Shown here one piece after another: positions 1-5,805 of a stretch of DNA of 8,200 bases; within the stretch, counting starts at the first letter, position 1; each line of letters opens with the position of its first letter. Below the pieces are notes generated by a model, which searched no databases, had not been told where the DNA came from, and was given only the letters and a program-made list of their open reading frames with translations. Source of the DNA: Phycisphaerae bacterium (GTDB lineage: Bacteria; Planctomycetota; Phycisphaerae; Sedimentisphaerales; SM23-30); the NCBI GenBank assembly GCA_021736565.1, contig JAIPFO010000158.1:1-8200 (forward strand). Direction: 5' to 3'. The position numbers and the translations under genes are program-made.

Positions 1-1
1 G

Positions 2-664
2 CTTATTTCGGTCCGTCAGGCGGTTGTGTTTGGCTCGGTGCTGGCCGTGTTAAGTCTTCTGCCGGCCTTGCTGGTGAGTTATCATGTGTTGGCCCTGGTT
101 GTTATCTACGCGATTATGAACCTGTTCTATTCGCTAAAGCTGAAGCATGTCGCGATTCTGGATGTCATGACCATTGCTGCGGGTTTCGTACTGCGGATAC
201 TGGGCGGTAGTATGGCGATCACGGTTGCCCCTTCGGTATGGCTGGTGCTCTGTACGATCATGATCTCCCTGTTCCTGGGTTTTGCCAAGCGGCGGGCCGA
301 GCTGGTTGGGCTGGAAAACAACAGCGGCCAAACCCGGATCGTATTGAAGGACTACAGTCGGCAGTTCCTCGACCAGGTCATTGCCATGGTGACTGCCGCG
401 ACCCTGATATGCTATACGCTTTATACCGTCGATGCTCATACCGTAGAACTTTTCGGCAGCCGGGCCATGCTGCTGACCGCCCCTTCGGTTATCTACGGGA
501 TATGCCGCTATCTCTACCTGATCTACCACCAGCAAAAAGGCGGCGACCCGGTGATGACCGTACTGCGCGATATCCCCTCCCTGGTCAACCTGGCGATCTG
601 GACCGCCATTGCACTGCTGGTGATAAGCTATGGTAGTAAGATGGGGCAGTTTTTGCCGGGGTAA
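2..664 (+). CDS. UbiA-family prenyltransferase, decaprenyl-phosphate phosphoribosyltransferase-like (5' partial)
   Basis: The frame is open to the left edge. The GTG at 26 is probably an internal valine, because the preceding in-frame codons read LISVRQAV, which fits the region that follows the first Asp-rich motif in this family. About 80 N-terminal residues, including the NDxxD-type substrate and metal site, would lie outside the window. What remains is a polytopic membrane protein with several hydrophobic helices. It carries the second conserved block (NLFYSLKLKHVAILDV, then AAGFVLRILGG) and a cytoplasmic FLGFAKRRAEL segment, both typical of decaprenyl-phosphate phosphoribosyltransferase (DPPR synthase) homologues. 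Family enzymes transfer phosphoribose from PRPP to a polyprenyl phosphate in the cytoplasmic membrane, supplying polyprenyl-linked pentose for envelope glycans. The C-terminus is complete. It could be another UbiA subfamily, since the lipid acceptor is not visible in sequence. Any partner genes would lie upstream. Confidence 0.82.
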   Translation, partial: LISVRQAVVFGSVLAVLSLLPALLVSYHVLALVVIYAIMNLFYSLKLKHVAILDVMTIAAGFVLRILGGSMAITVAPSVWLVLCTIMISLFLGFAKRRAELVGLENNSGQTRIVLKDYSRQFLDQVIAMVTAATLICYTLYTVDAHTVELFGSRAMLLTAPSVIYGICRYLYLIYHQQKGGDPVMTVLRDIPSLVNLAIWTAIALLVISYGSKMGQFLPG

Positions 665-688
665 ACAATAAGATCACAACCGTTTACC
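660..688 (+). other. Weak inverted repeat at the end of the prenyltransferase gene
   Basis: GGTAAAC at 660-666 is perfectly complementary to GTTTACC at 682-688, across a 15-base loop. The left arm overlaps the TAA stop codon. No T-tract follows, so this is not a standard intrinsic terminator. It could be a weak RNA hairpin or a dyad operator for the downstream gene, or it could be chance. The rest of the 665-761 spacer is AT-rich. It contains a TAAAAT at 722-727 without a matching -35, and I could not identify a convincing promoter there. Confidence 0.2.
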
Positions 689-761
689 TGGAGATCAAAA
701 GGGGTATTGTAAATAAAGCCATAAAATTCCAACAATTCTCAATATCTGTGTGAGTCTTTTT

Positions 762-1817
762 ATGAATGCCAGAGAAAATATTTTACGGGCTGTTTATTTT
801 GACCGGCCCGATCATATCCCGATGGTCTTTCATATTAATGAGGCCTGCTGGAACCATTATCCTTCTGATGCGCTCAACGGATTGATGGCCGATCATAAGT
901 TGCTTTTTCCTGATTTTCAGGCGGGGCCCGGCCGGGCAGAGCTTGACTACACGATCCCGGAGCGGATCGGAAAACCGTTCCTTGACGGATGGGGGTGTTT
1001 GTGGGAGACCGCCATGGATGGGATCGTCGGGGCGGTGACCAGGCATCCGCTGGCAAGTTGGGACGGGTTTGATGATTACACTTCGCCGGACCCTCAATTC
1101 GACAGCGGCAAGGGGGCTGTGGACTGGGAAAAAGAGGGCAGGGTGGTTCATGCGGCAAAGGCCAACGGTGCGTTTACCGTTGGCGGGTTACGGCATGGTC
1201 ATACATTCCTCCAGCTTATGGATATTCGCGGGTATGAGAATCTGCTGTTTGATATGTTTGACAATGATCCGAGGTTATGGAAATTGATCGAGATGGTGGA
1301 GCAGTTCAATGCGGCAATCATCAAGAACTATCTCGAGATCGGCGTTGATATGATGACCTATGCCGAGGATCTTGGCATGCAGAATGGGCCGATGATCTCG
1401 CCGGAGATGTTTTACACCTATATTAAACCGAGTTATGAGCGATTGATGCAACCTGCGATTGATGCCGGCTGCATTATTCACATGCATTCAGACGGGCAGA
1501 TACGTGAACTGGCCGAAGGACTTATTGATGGCCCGGTGGCGGTGCTTAACCTGCAGGACCTGGTCAACGGTATCGACTGGATAAAGGCCAATCTCAAAGG
1601 CAGGGTGTGTATTGACCTGGATATTGACCGCCAGAAAATTACACCCAAAGGGACATCCGAACAGGTCGATGCACTGATTCGCCAAGAGGTTGAAAAACTA
1701 GGTAGCAAAGAAGGTGGTTTGATGATGATCTATGGACTGTATCCTGGGGTGCCGCTGGAAAATGTCAAGGCTTTGATGGACGCGATGGAAAGGTACGCTT
1801 TTTATTATTCAAACTGA
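762..1817 (+). CDS. Uroporphyrinogen decarboxylase-fold protein (MtaA/CmuA-like)
   Basis: The protein is 351 residues from ATG 762. A GTG at 750 would add four residues (MSLF), and neither start has a clear Shine-Dalgarno; the ATG is preferred because family members begin with an MN-RENxLRxxxF-type motif. The fold is a URO-D TIM barrel, supported by YAEDLG near residues 200-205, GPMISPEMF at 209-217, HMHSDG at 240-245 and the strand GRVCIDLDID near 280-289. In methylcobalamin:CoM methyltransferase relatives, the equivalent loop carries a His-x-Cys zinc ligand pair. Here the Cys position is Asp, so thiol methyl transfer or a normal zinc site is doubtful. True HemE function is unlikely, since the N-terminal arginine-rich HemE signature is not evident. 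Many paralogues of this type occur near sugar-catabolic genes in planctomycetes, and their reaction is generally unknown. It probably belongs with the oxidoreductases downstream, although a 79-bp gap and a candidate promoter separate them. Confidence 0.85.
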   Translation: MNARENILRAVYFDRPDHIPMVFHINEACWNHYPSDALNGLMADHKLLFPDFQAGPGRAELDYTIPERIGKPFLDGWGCLWETAMDGIVGAVTRHPLASWDGFDDYTSPDPQFDSGKGAVDWEKEGRVVHAAKANGAFTVGGLRHGHTFLQLMDIRGYENLLFDMFDNDPRLWKLIEMVEQFNAAIIKNYLEIGVDMMTYAEDLGMQNGPMISPEMFYTYIKPSYERLMQPAIDAGCIIHMHSDGQIRELAEGLIDGPVAVLNLQDLVNGIDWIKANLKGRVCIDLDIDRQKITPKGTSEQVDALIRQEVEKLGSKEGGLMMIYGLYPGVPLENVKALMDAMERYAFYYSN

Positions 1818-1820
1818 ACT

Positions 1821-1850
1821 TTAGCAAAACAGGTGTTCCGTCCCTATAAT
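1821..1850 (+). promoter_or_regulatory. Candidate sigma70 promoter upstream of the DUF6807/Gfo operon
   Basis: A perfect TATAAT lies at 1845-1850. TTAGCA at 1821-1826 matches TTGACA at four of six positions, with an 18-base spacer. Transcription would begin near 1857, about 40 bases before ATG 1897. It lies just after the stop codon of the URO-D-like gene, so the next three genes could be expressed separately from it. The assignment rests on consensus only, and planctomycete promoters can deviate from it. Confidence 0.35.
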
Positions 1851-1864
1851 GACGTGGGAGTCAT
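1849..1864. promoter_or_regulatory. Short dyad overlapping the -10/+1 region (possible operator)
   Basis: ATGAC at 1849-1853 is complementary to GTCAT at 1860-1864, across a six-base centre. The dyad overlaps the end of the TATAAT box and the expected transcription start, which is a common repressor-operator position. Five-base arms are short and could easily arise by chance. Confidence 0.18.
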
Positions 1865-1882
1865 CATTGTGATGGGTAAAAC

Positions 1883-1888
1883 AAGGAG
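1883..1888 (+). promoter_or_regulatory. Ribosome binding site for the DUF6807 gene
   Basis: AAGGAG ends eight bases before ATG 1897. It fixes that start over the competing ATG at 1872, which opens a different, overlapping frame that has no signal peptide or family similarity. Confidence 0.75.
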
Positions 1889-1896
1889 TCACAAAC

Positions 1897-2883
1897 ATGC
1901 GAAGTATCCAACAGGTTATCATTCTACCGGTTCTGGCAGTTGGCCTGATCTTGCTGAGCGGTCCAGCGTTGTTGGGCCAGGGCAAACAGCAGAAGATGCA
2001 AGTGCAGCGAGATGCTGTCACGGGACAGTATCGCATTCTCGATGGCAAGCGGCCTGTGTTGCAGTATAACTACGCCACCGTCAAGCCGCCGGCCGGTTAT
2101 CTTGAAAAGGTATCTACTGGAAATCTTAAATACGCCGTTCCGCGCAGTAATTACATTCATCCGCTATTTGGTCCTGAAGGCGAAGAACTGACATACGACT
2201 GGTCGAAGGATCATCCGCATCACCGCGGGATCTACTGGGCCTGGCCCGAGGTGCAATACCAGGGAAAGATGGCCGATCTGCACGCGTTACAAAATGTCTT
2301 CGCGCGGCCAACAGGCAAGGTTAAAGTCCATGACGGTAATGATTATGCAGAAATCCAGGCTGAAAACCGCTGGCTCTGGGAAGATAAAACGCCCATCGTT
2401 CAAGAAATGGCGACGATCCGGGTGTGGGCGGCAAGTCAATCGGGGCGATATATCGATCTGACGTATACGTTTTCACCGTTGGTTGACGGTGTAACGCTTG
2501 CGCGACGCGGAACAAAAGCTTATGGCGGACTCAATATTCGTATGGCTGCGATCGGGCAAATGAAGCTTAATCACTATGCCGATCCAGTTGACGCAAAAAT
2601 TTGTGCGGCCTGGCAATCGGCGACGGGGACATGGACAGGTGCCAAAAAACCGGCAGTGCTGGCAGTGTTTGAAAAACTCGACAATCCCGATTATCCCGGT
2701 GACTACATTGAATATCCCTATTTGCCCTGGTTTCAGCCTACGTTTCCCAAGGCCGGCAGCCGGTATGAATTAAAGAAAGACAAACCGCTGACCTTGCGGT
2801 ATCGTCTTTGGATATGTTCGGGGCCGCCGCCGACAGAGGCTCAATATCTTCAGCAATGGAAATTTTATCAAAATACAAAATAA
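1897..2883 (+). CDS. Secreted DUF6807 (PmoA-like) family protein
   Basis: The product is 328 residues. Residues 1-27 form a Sec-type signal peptide: a basic start (MRSIQQ), a hydrophobic core VIILPVLAVGLILL, and a small-residue region ending near LLG. No lipobox cysteine is present, so a soluble exported protein is expected. The mature part matches the DUF6807 family, which Pfam formerly labelled 'methane oxygenase PmoA'. Diagnostic stretches are SNYIHPLFGPEGEELTYDW (about residues 84-102), DHPHHRGIYWAW (105-116, His-rich), and AYGGLNIRMA (208-217). The old name is misleading, because the protein lacks the multiple membrane helices of particulate methane monooxygenase PmoA. The clustered histidines suggest a metal or carbohydrate site, but this is inference. 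Such genes are common beside Gfo/Idh/MocA oxidoreductases in planctomycetes and Bacteroidetes, which fits a periplasmic role in glycan or sugar-derivative catabolism. The downstream oxidoreductase starts 13 bp after the stop. Confidence 0.87.
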   Translation: MRSIQQVIILPVLAVGLILLSGPALLGQGKQQKMQVQRDAVTGQYRILDGKRPVLQYNYATVKPPAGYLEKVSTGNLKYAVPRSNYIHPLFGPEGEELTYDWSKDHPHHRGIYWAWPEVQYQGKMADLHALQNVFARPTGKVKVHDGNDYAEIQAENRWLWEDKTPIVQEMATIRVWAASQSGRYIDLTYTFSPLVDGVTLARRGTKAYGGLNIRMAAIGQMKLNHYADPVDAKICAAWQSATGTWTGAKKPAVLAVFEKLDNPDYPGDYIEYPYLPWFQPTFPKAGSRYELKKDKPLTLRYRLWICSGPPPTEAQYLQQWKFYQNTK

Positions 2884-2884
2884 C

Positions 2885-2889
2885 AGGAG
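2885..2889 (+). promoter_or_regulatory. Ribosome binding site for the Tat-signal oxidoreductase
   Basis: AGGAG lies seven bases before ATG 2897 and just after the TAA of the preceding gene. This supports the chosen start, which retains the complete twin-arginine signal. Confidence 0.7.
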
Positions 2890-2896
2890 TCAGACT

Positions 2897-4186
2897 ATGA
2901 AATCATCTAACATTACACGTCGAGAAGTTCTTAAATACGGTGCCGCAGTGATGGCCGTTCCGACGATCGTTCCTTCCAGCGTGTTCGGTGAGAACGCACC
3001 TTCTGAACGCGTGAACCTCGCCGTAATCGGCACAGGGAGCAAAGCCACCGGTGGCATGAAGAACTTCATGAACCATACACAGGCCAAAGTTATGGCATTA
3101 TGCGATGTGAATCGCAAGAACCTCCAGGCCACAGCCGCGATAGCCAAGGTGTCCAAAGAACGCTGTTATGAAGATTTTCGTGAGCTGCTGGCCTGTAAAG
3201 ATGTCGACGCGGTCCTGGTCGGCACGCCCGACCACTGGCATGTGCCTATCTCTATCGCTGCTGTTAAAGCGGGTAAAGATGTTTACTGCGAAAAACCGCT
3301 GAGTAATACGATTCACGAAGGCCGTGCGCTGGTTAACGCCGTCAATAAGCACAAACGCATCTTCCAGCATGGGACGCAACTACGCTCACAGTTGGTAACC
3401 CGAAAAGTCTGTGAACTGGTTCGTAATGGTTACATCGGCGATGTCAGAAAAGTGGTCATCGGCTCGCCTGCGGGACATGCTACCGGCGATCATCCGGTTG
3501 AGCCCGTTCCCAAATGGTTGAATTGGGATTTGTGGCAGGGGCCGGCTCAGCCGATGGGTTATCGATCCTGTATCGTCGGCGGGATCCCCGGCGTTGGTTT
3601 GCGGGGCTGGTATTTCGTGAAGCGTTTTTCACTGGCCGGCTGGCTTGCCGGCTATGCGGTCCATGATTTCGATTTGGCGCAATGGGGATTAGGGGCAGAA
3701 CATACCGGTCCGGTTACCGTTGAAGGTAAAGGTGTTTTCCCGAAAGAGGGTTTGTTCAACACGGTGCTGACTTTCGATATGGAGTATACCTATGCCGATG
3801 GCCGAAAGATCATCCTGACCGATACCGGCAAGAACCGCCACGGTGTAACCTTCCACCACGAAAACAATAAAGACTGGCTCTTCTGCCGGAGTTCATGGGA
3901 AGCCAGCGACCGCGAGATTCTTCGTACCCAGTTGAAAGACAGCGACACCCATCTGTATGAATCGAACAACCATGAGCGGAACTTTATCGAATGTGTCAAG
4001 TCGCGTAAGGAGACGATCACCCCTATCGAGATCGCACACCGCTCGACAACGATGTCGCTGATCGGGGGGATATGCCTGACGCTGGGGCGTAAACTGCAGT
4101 GGGACCCGAAAACAGAGAAGTTTGTCAATGATGACGAAGCCAACACATTACTGAGTTATGATATGCGTGATCCATGGAAGGTATAG
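2897..4186 (+). CDS. Gfo/Idh/MocA family oxidoreductase with Tat signal
   Basis: The product is 429 residues. The N-terminus carries a twin-arginine motif, TRREVLK (Arg8-Arg9), then a hydrophobic stretch (YGAAVMAVPTIVP) ending near residue 31. This predicts export of the folded, cofactor-loaded enzyme. The Rossmann domain follows, with AVIGTGSKATGG at about 42-53, the acidic residue of ALCDVN at 67-72, and the catalytic-site EKP at 132-134. The C-terminal alpha/beta domain holds the substrate site, including a HDFDLAQWGLG segment at about 256-266. The family catalyses NAD(P)-dependent redox of sugars, polyols or their derivatives, and some exported members act as glycosidases using a bound cofactor. 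Tat-exported members of this type are very abundant in planctomycetes. It is the second gene of a tight three-gene run, with a secreted DUF6807 protein upstream and a cytosolic paralogue downstream. The substrate cannot be assigned. Confidence 0.92.
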   Translation: MKSSNITRREVLKYGAAVMAVPTIVPSSVFGENAPSERVNLAVIGTGSKATGGMKNFMNHTQAKVMALCDVNRKNLQATAAIAKVSKERCYEDFRELLACKDVDAVLVGTPDHWHVPISIAAVKAGKDVYCEKPLSNTIHEGRALVNAVNKHKRIFQHGTQLRSQLVTRKVCELVRNGYIGDVRKVVIGSPAGHATGDHPVEPVPKWLNWDLWQGPAQPMGYRSCIVGGIPGVGLRGWYFVKRFSLAGWLAGYAVHDFDLAQWGLGAEHTGPVTVEGKGVFPKEGLFNTVLTFDMEYTYADGRKIILTDTGKNRHGVTFHHENNKDWLFCRSSWEASDREILRTQLKDSDTHLYESNNHERNFIECVKSRKETITPIEIAHRSTTMSLIGGICLTLGRKLQWDPKTEKFVNDDEANTLLSYDMRDPWKV

Positions 4187-4209
4187 CAGGTTCATCGAAT
4201 AATTTTATC

Positions 4210-4216
4210 GGGAGAG
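4210..4216 (+). promoter_or_regulatory. Ribosome binding site for the cytosolic Gfo/Idh/MocA gene
   Basis: GGGAGAG ends six bases before ATG 4223 in a 36-bp spacer. No terminator or promoter was seen in this spacer, so the gene is probably co-transcribed with the preceding oxidoreductase. Confidence 0.65.
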
Positions 4217-4222
4217 ATATTC

Positions 4223-5314
4223 ATGTCAGATAAACAATACGGCATTTTAGTGATCGGGGCCGGGTGGGTTTCTACCCAGCATATCTCTGCTTATGTGAAT
4301 AATCCCAATGCGCAGGTGCGTGCTATTTGTGACATTAACCTGGAGAATGCCCGCCAGCGGGCCGCAGAAGCCGGGCTTGGTGATGTTGCATTTTACGACG
4401 ATGTCGATGATGCGCTGAGGCATGATGGGATTGACGCGGTTTCGATCTGTACGCCGCAGCATATTCATTGTCAAAATGTACTGGCCGCTGCCAGGGCGGG
4501 TAAGCACATGCTCATTGAAAAGCCGGCCGCCAACTCCCTGGAAGAACTGCGTCAGATGCGTGATGCGGTTCATGCCGCAAGGGTAAAAACGGTGGTGGGA
4601 TTTGTGCTTCGATGGAATCCCCTGTTTCAGAGTATAAAAAAGAAGATCGCAGAGGGAACATTGGGCGAATTGTTTTACGCGGAGACCGATTATCAATCCT
4701 ACAATAGTGACTGGTGGGGGGGCTGGGAGCAGGGCCGGCGTAAAGAGATGTCTTGCAGTGCGATGGCGGTGGCCGGCTGCCATGCGGTAGACTCGCTGCG
4801 GTGGTTTGCCGCTCCCGGTGAAACCCAGGCGGCCGATCCGGTCGAGGTATTCGCCTATGCCGGCGGCAGGCGAAAGGGGAAAACCTGCCAGTTCAATCCC
4901 GTTGCCAACGACTGGTCCGAACAATCGCCGTTAGAGTATGACGGGCTGGAAGTTATCCTGGTAAAGTTTTCAAACGGCGTTTTGGGCAAGGTGTCCGTTA
5001 ATTTTGAGGCTGTCCAGCCCTATACGTTCCCGCTGAGTATTTTCGGCGACCGCGGGACGATAAAAAATAATCAACTGTTCGCCCCGCAATCACCCGATCA
5101 GGATCAATGGCGTGAAATCCCGGGCATCTGTCCGGACTCATCCGATGTGACGCATCATCCGTTCCAGGGTGAGGTCGATCATTTTATTGAGTGTGTGCAG
5201 CAGGATATCGAGTCCCATTGCAACCTGGTCGATGCGATCAAAACACACGAGATCTTCTTCGCCGCGCAGCAATGTTACCAAACGGGCCAGCCCGTATCAC
5301 TTCCATTGCTTTGA
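4223..5314 (+). CDS. Gfo/Idh/MocA family oxidoreductase, cytosolic
   Basis: The product is 363 residues with no signal peptide. The Rossmann dinucleotide loop is VIGAGWVS at about 10-17, followed by ICDIN at 35-39 and CTPQHIH at 76-82. The catalytic EKP is at 99-101. In the C-terminal domain, GCHAVDSLRW at 185-194 provides the usual His (187) and Asp (190) near the substrate. Length and layout are typical of inositol 2-dehydrogenase, glucose-fructose oxidoreductase and related NAD(P)-dependent sugar or polyol dehydrogenases. It differs strongly from the upstream paralogue, which has a Tat signal and an extended C-terminal domain, so the pair does not look like a recent tandem duplication. A plausible role is a cytoplasmic oxidation or reduction step after processing outside the membrane. 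Specific function cannot be read from the sequence. It is the last gene of the plus-strand block and faces the convergent DUF3859 gene. Confidence 0.92.
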   Translation: MSDKQYGILVIGAGWVSTQHISAYVNNPNAQVRAICDINLENARQRAAEAGLGDVAFYDDVDDALRHDGIDAVSICTPQHIHCQNVLAAARAGKHMLIEKPAANSLEELRQMRDAVHAARVKTVVGFVLRWNPLFQSIKKKIAEGTLGELFYAETDYQSYNSDWWGGWEQGRRKEMSCSAMAVAGCHAVDSLRWFAAPGETQAADPVEVFAYAGGRRKGKTCQFNPVANDWSEQSPLEYDGLEVILVKFSNGVLGKVSVNFEAVQPYTFPLSIFGDRGTIKNNQLFAPQSPDQDQWREIPGICPDSSDVTHHPFQGEVDHFIECVQQDIESHCNLVDAIKTHEIFFAAQQCYQTGQPVSLPLL

Positions 5315-5398
5315 TCTGTGAGAATAATGGGAGTATGTAACTTCAGGAAGAATAGGCTGTTCAGGTAGACCTTCAAAAATAGCTTTGTCAGATACGGT

Positions 5399-5412
5399 CC
5401 AGCGAATGCTGG
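5399..5412. other. Small hairpin in the convergent intergenic spacer
   Basis: CCAGC at 5399-5403 pairs perfectly with GCTGG at 5408-5412 around a four-base GAAT loop. It lies between two converging genes (spacer 5315-5416), where a bidirectional terminator would be expected. The stem is only five base pairs and has no adjacent T-run on either strand, so terminator function is uncertain. Nothing else identifiable is present in the 102-bp spacer. Confidence 0.25.
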
Positions 5413-5416
5413 CAAC

Positions 5417-5803
5417 TTATTCAACTGTGAATACCTTTTTGGCGATCTCCTGGTCGTTCCACCAGGTTGTCAGCGTCCATTTTCCTTTTTTGTCTTCCAG
5501 CGGTTCCCAGAACGTATCGCCCAGGAAGAAGTTGAAATCGCTGGTGCGAACATAAAATTCACCGTCAAAGGGCTCGGCCATTTCGCCAGTTTTTGCATTG
5601 ATGAACGGCGGATGGTCGATCCGGAACTCTAACAGCTCGCCCCGCCCGCCTTTGATATTCAAGATATAGCCAAACTCCACGCCCAGCCTGGCGGGAATGG
5701 TTGTGGAGAACTCCATTAATTCCGGCAACCCTTTCGCTTCCTTCTCAAACGGCGTATAAAGTCCATAACTCACCATCTTAATGGCTAATTTTTTCTTCGC
5801 CAT
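5417..5803 (-). CDS. DUF3859 domain-containing protein
   Basis: The product is a 128-residue soluble protein with no signal peptide or membrane helix. The full length matches the DUF3859 family. Recognisable features are an N-terminal strand with VSYGLY (11-16), TTIPARLGVEFGYILNIK (34-51), an acidic/aromatic stretch with FFLGDTFWEPL (92-102) and a C-terminal AKKVFTV. The pattern of alternating strands suggests a beta-sandwich or jelly-roll-like domain, but this is inference. Its molecular function is not known to me. The start follows GGGAG by eight bases, and this ribosome binding site lies inside the last codons of nnrD. The nnrD stop and this start are separated by two bases, so the two are probably translationally coupled. 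Confidence 0.8.
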   Translation of the reverse strand: MAKKKLAIKMVSYGLYTPFEKEAKGLPELMEFSTTIPARLGVEFGYILNIKGGRGELLEFRIDHPPFINAKTGEMAEPFDGEFYVRTSDFNFFLGDTFWEPLEDKKGKWTLTTWWNDQEIAKKVFTVE

Positions 5804-5805
5804 AG

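Noticed and set aside
238..636. Plus-strand open frame inside the prenyltransferase gene
   Set aside because: It overlaps a well-supported membrane protein frame, and its translation is Arg/Pro-rich without motifs.
660..688. Inverted repeat as an intrinsic terminator for the prenyltransferase gene
   Set aside because: The loop is 15 bases, the stem is AT-rich and there is no following T-tract. It is kept only as a weak structural note.
1833..2069. Overlapping plus-strand frame starting before the DUF6807 gene (ATG at 1872)
   Set aside because: The DUF6807 frame has a better ribosome binding site, a signal peptide and family motifs. The alternative has none and runs mostly out of frame inside it.
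4247..4924. Long minus-strand open frame (225 codons) opposite the second Gfo/Idh/MocA gene
   Set aside because: It is entirely antisense to a gene with clear family motifs, its translation shows no recognisable domain, and its composition is typical of a shadow frame.
5399..5412. Hairpin as a bidirectional terminator between converging genes
   Set aside because: There are only five base pairs and no T-run on either side, so it is not called as a terminator.
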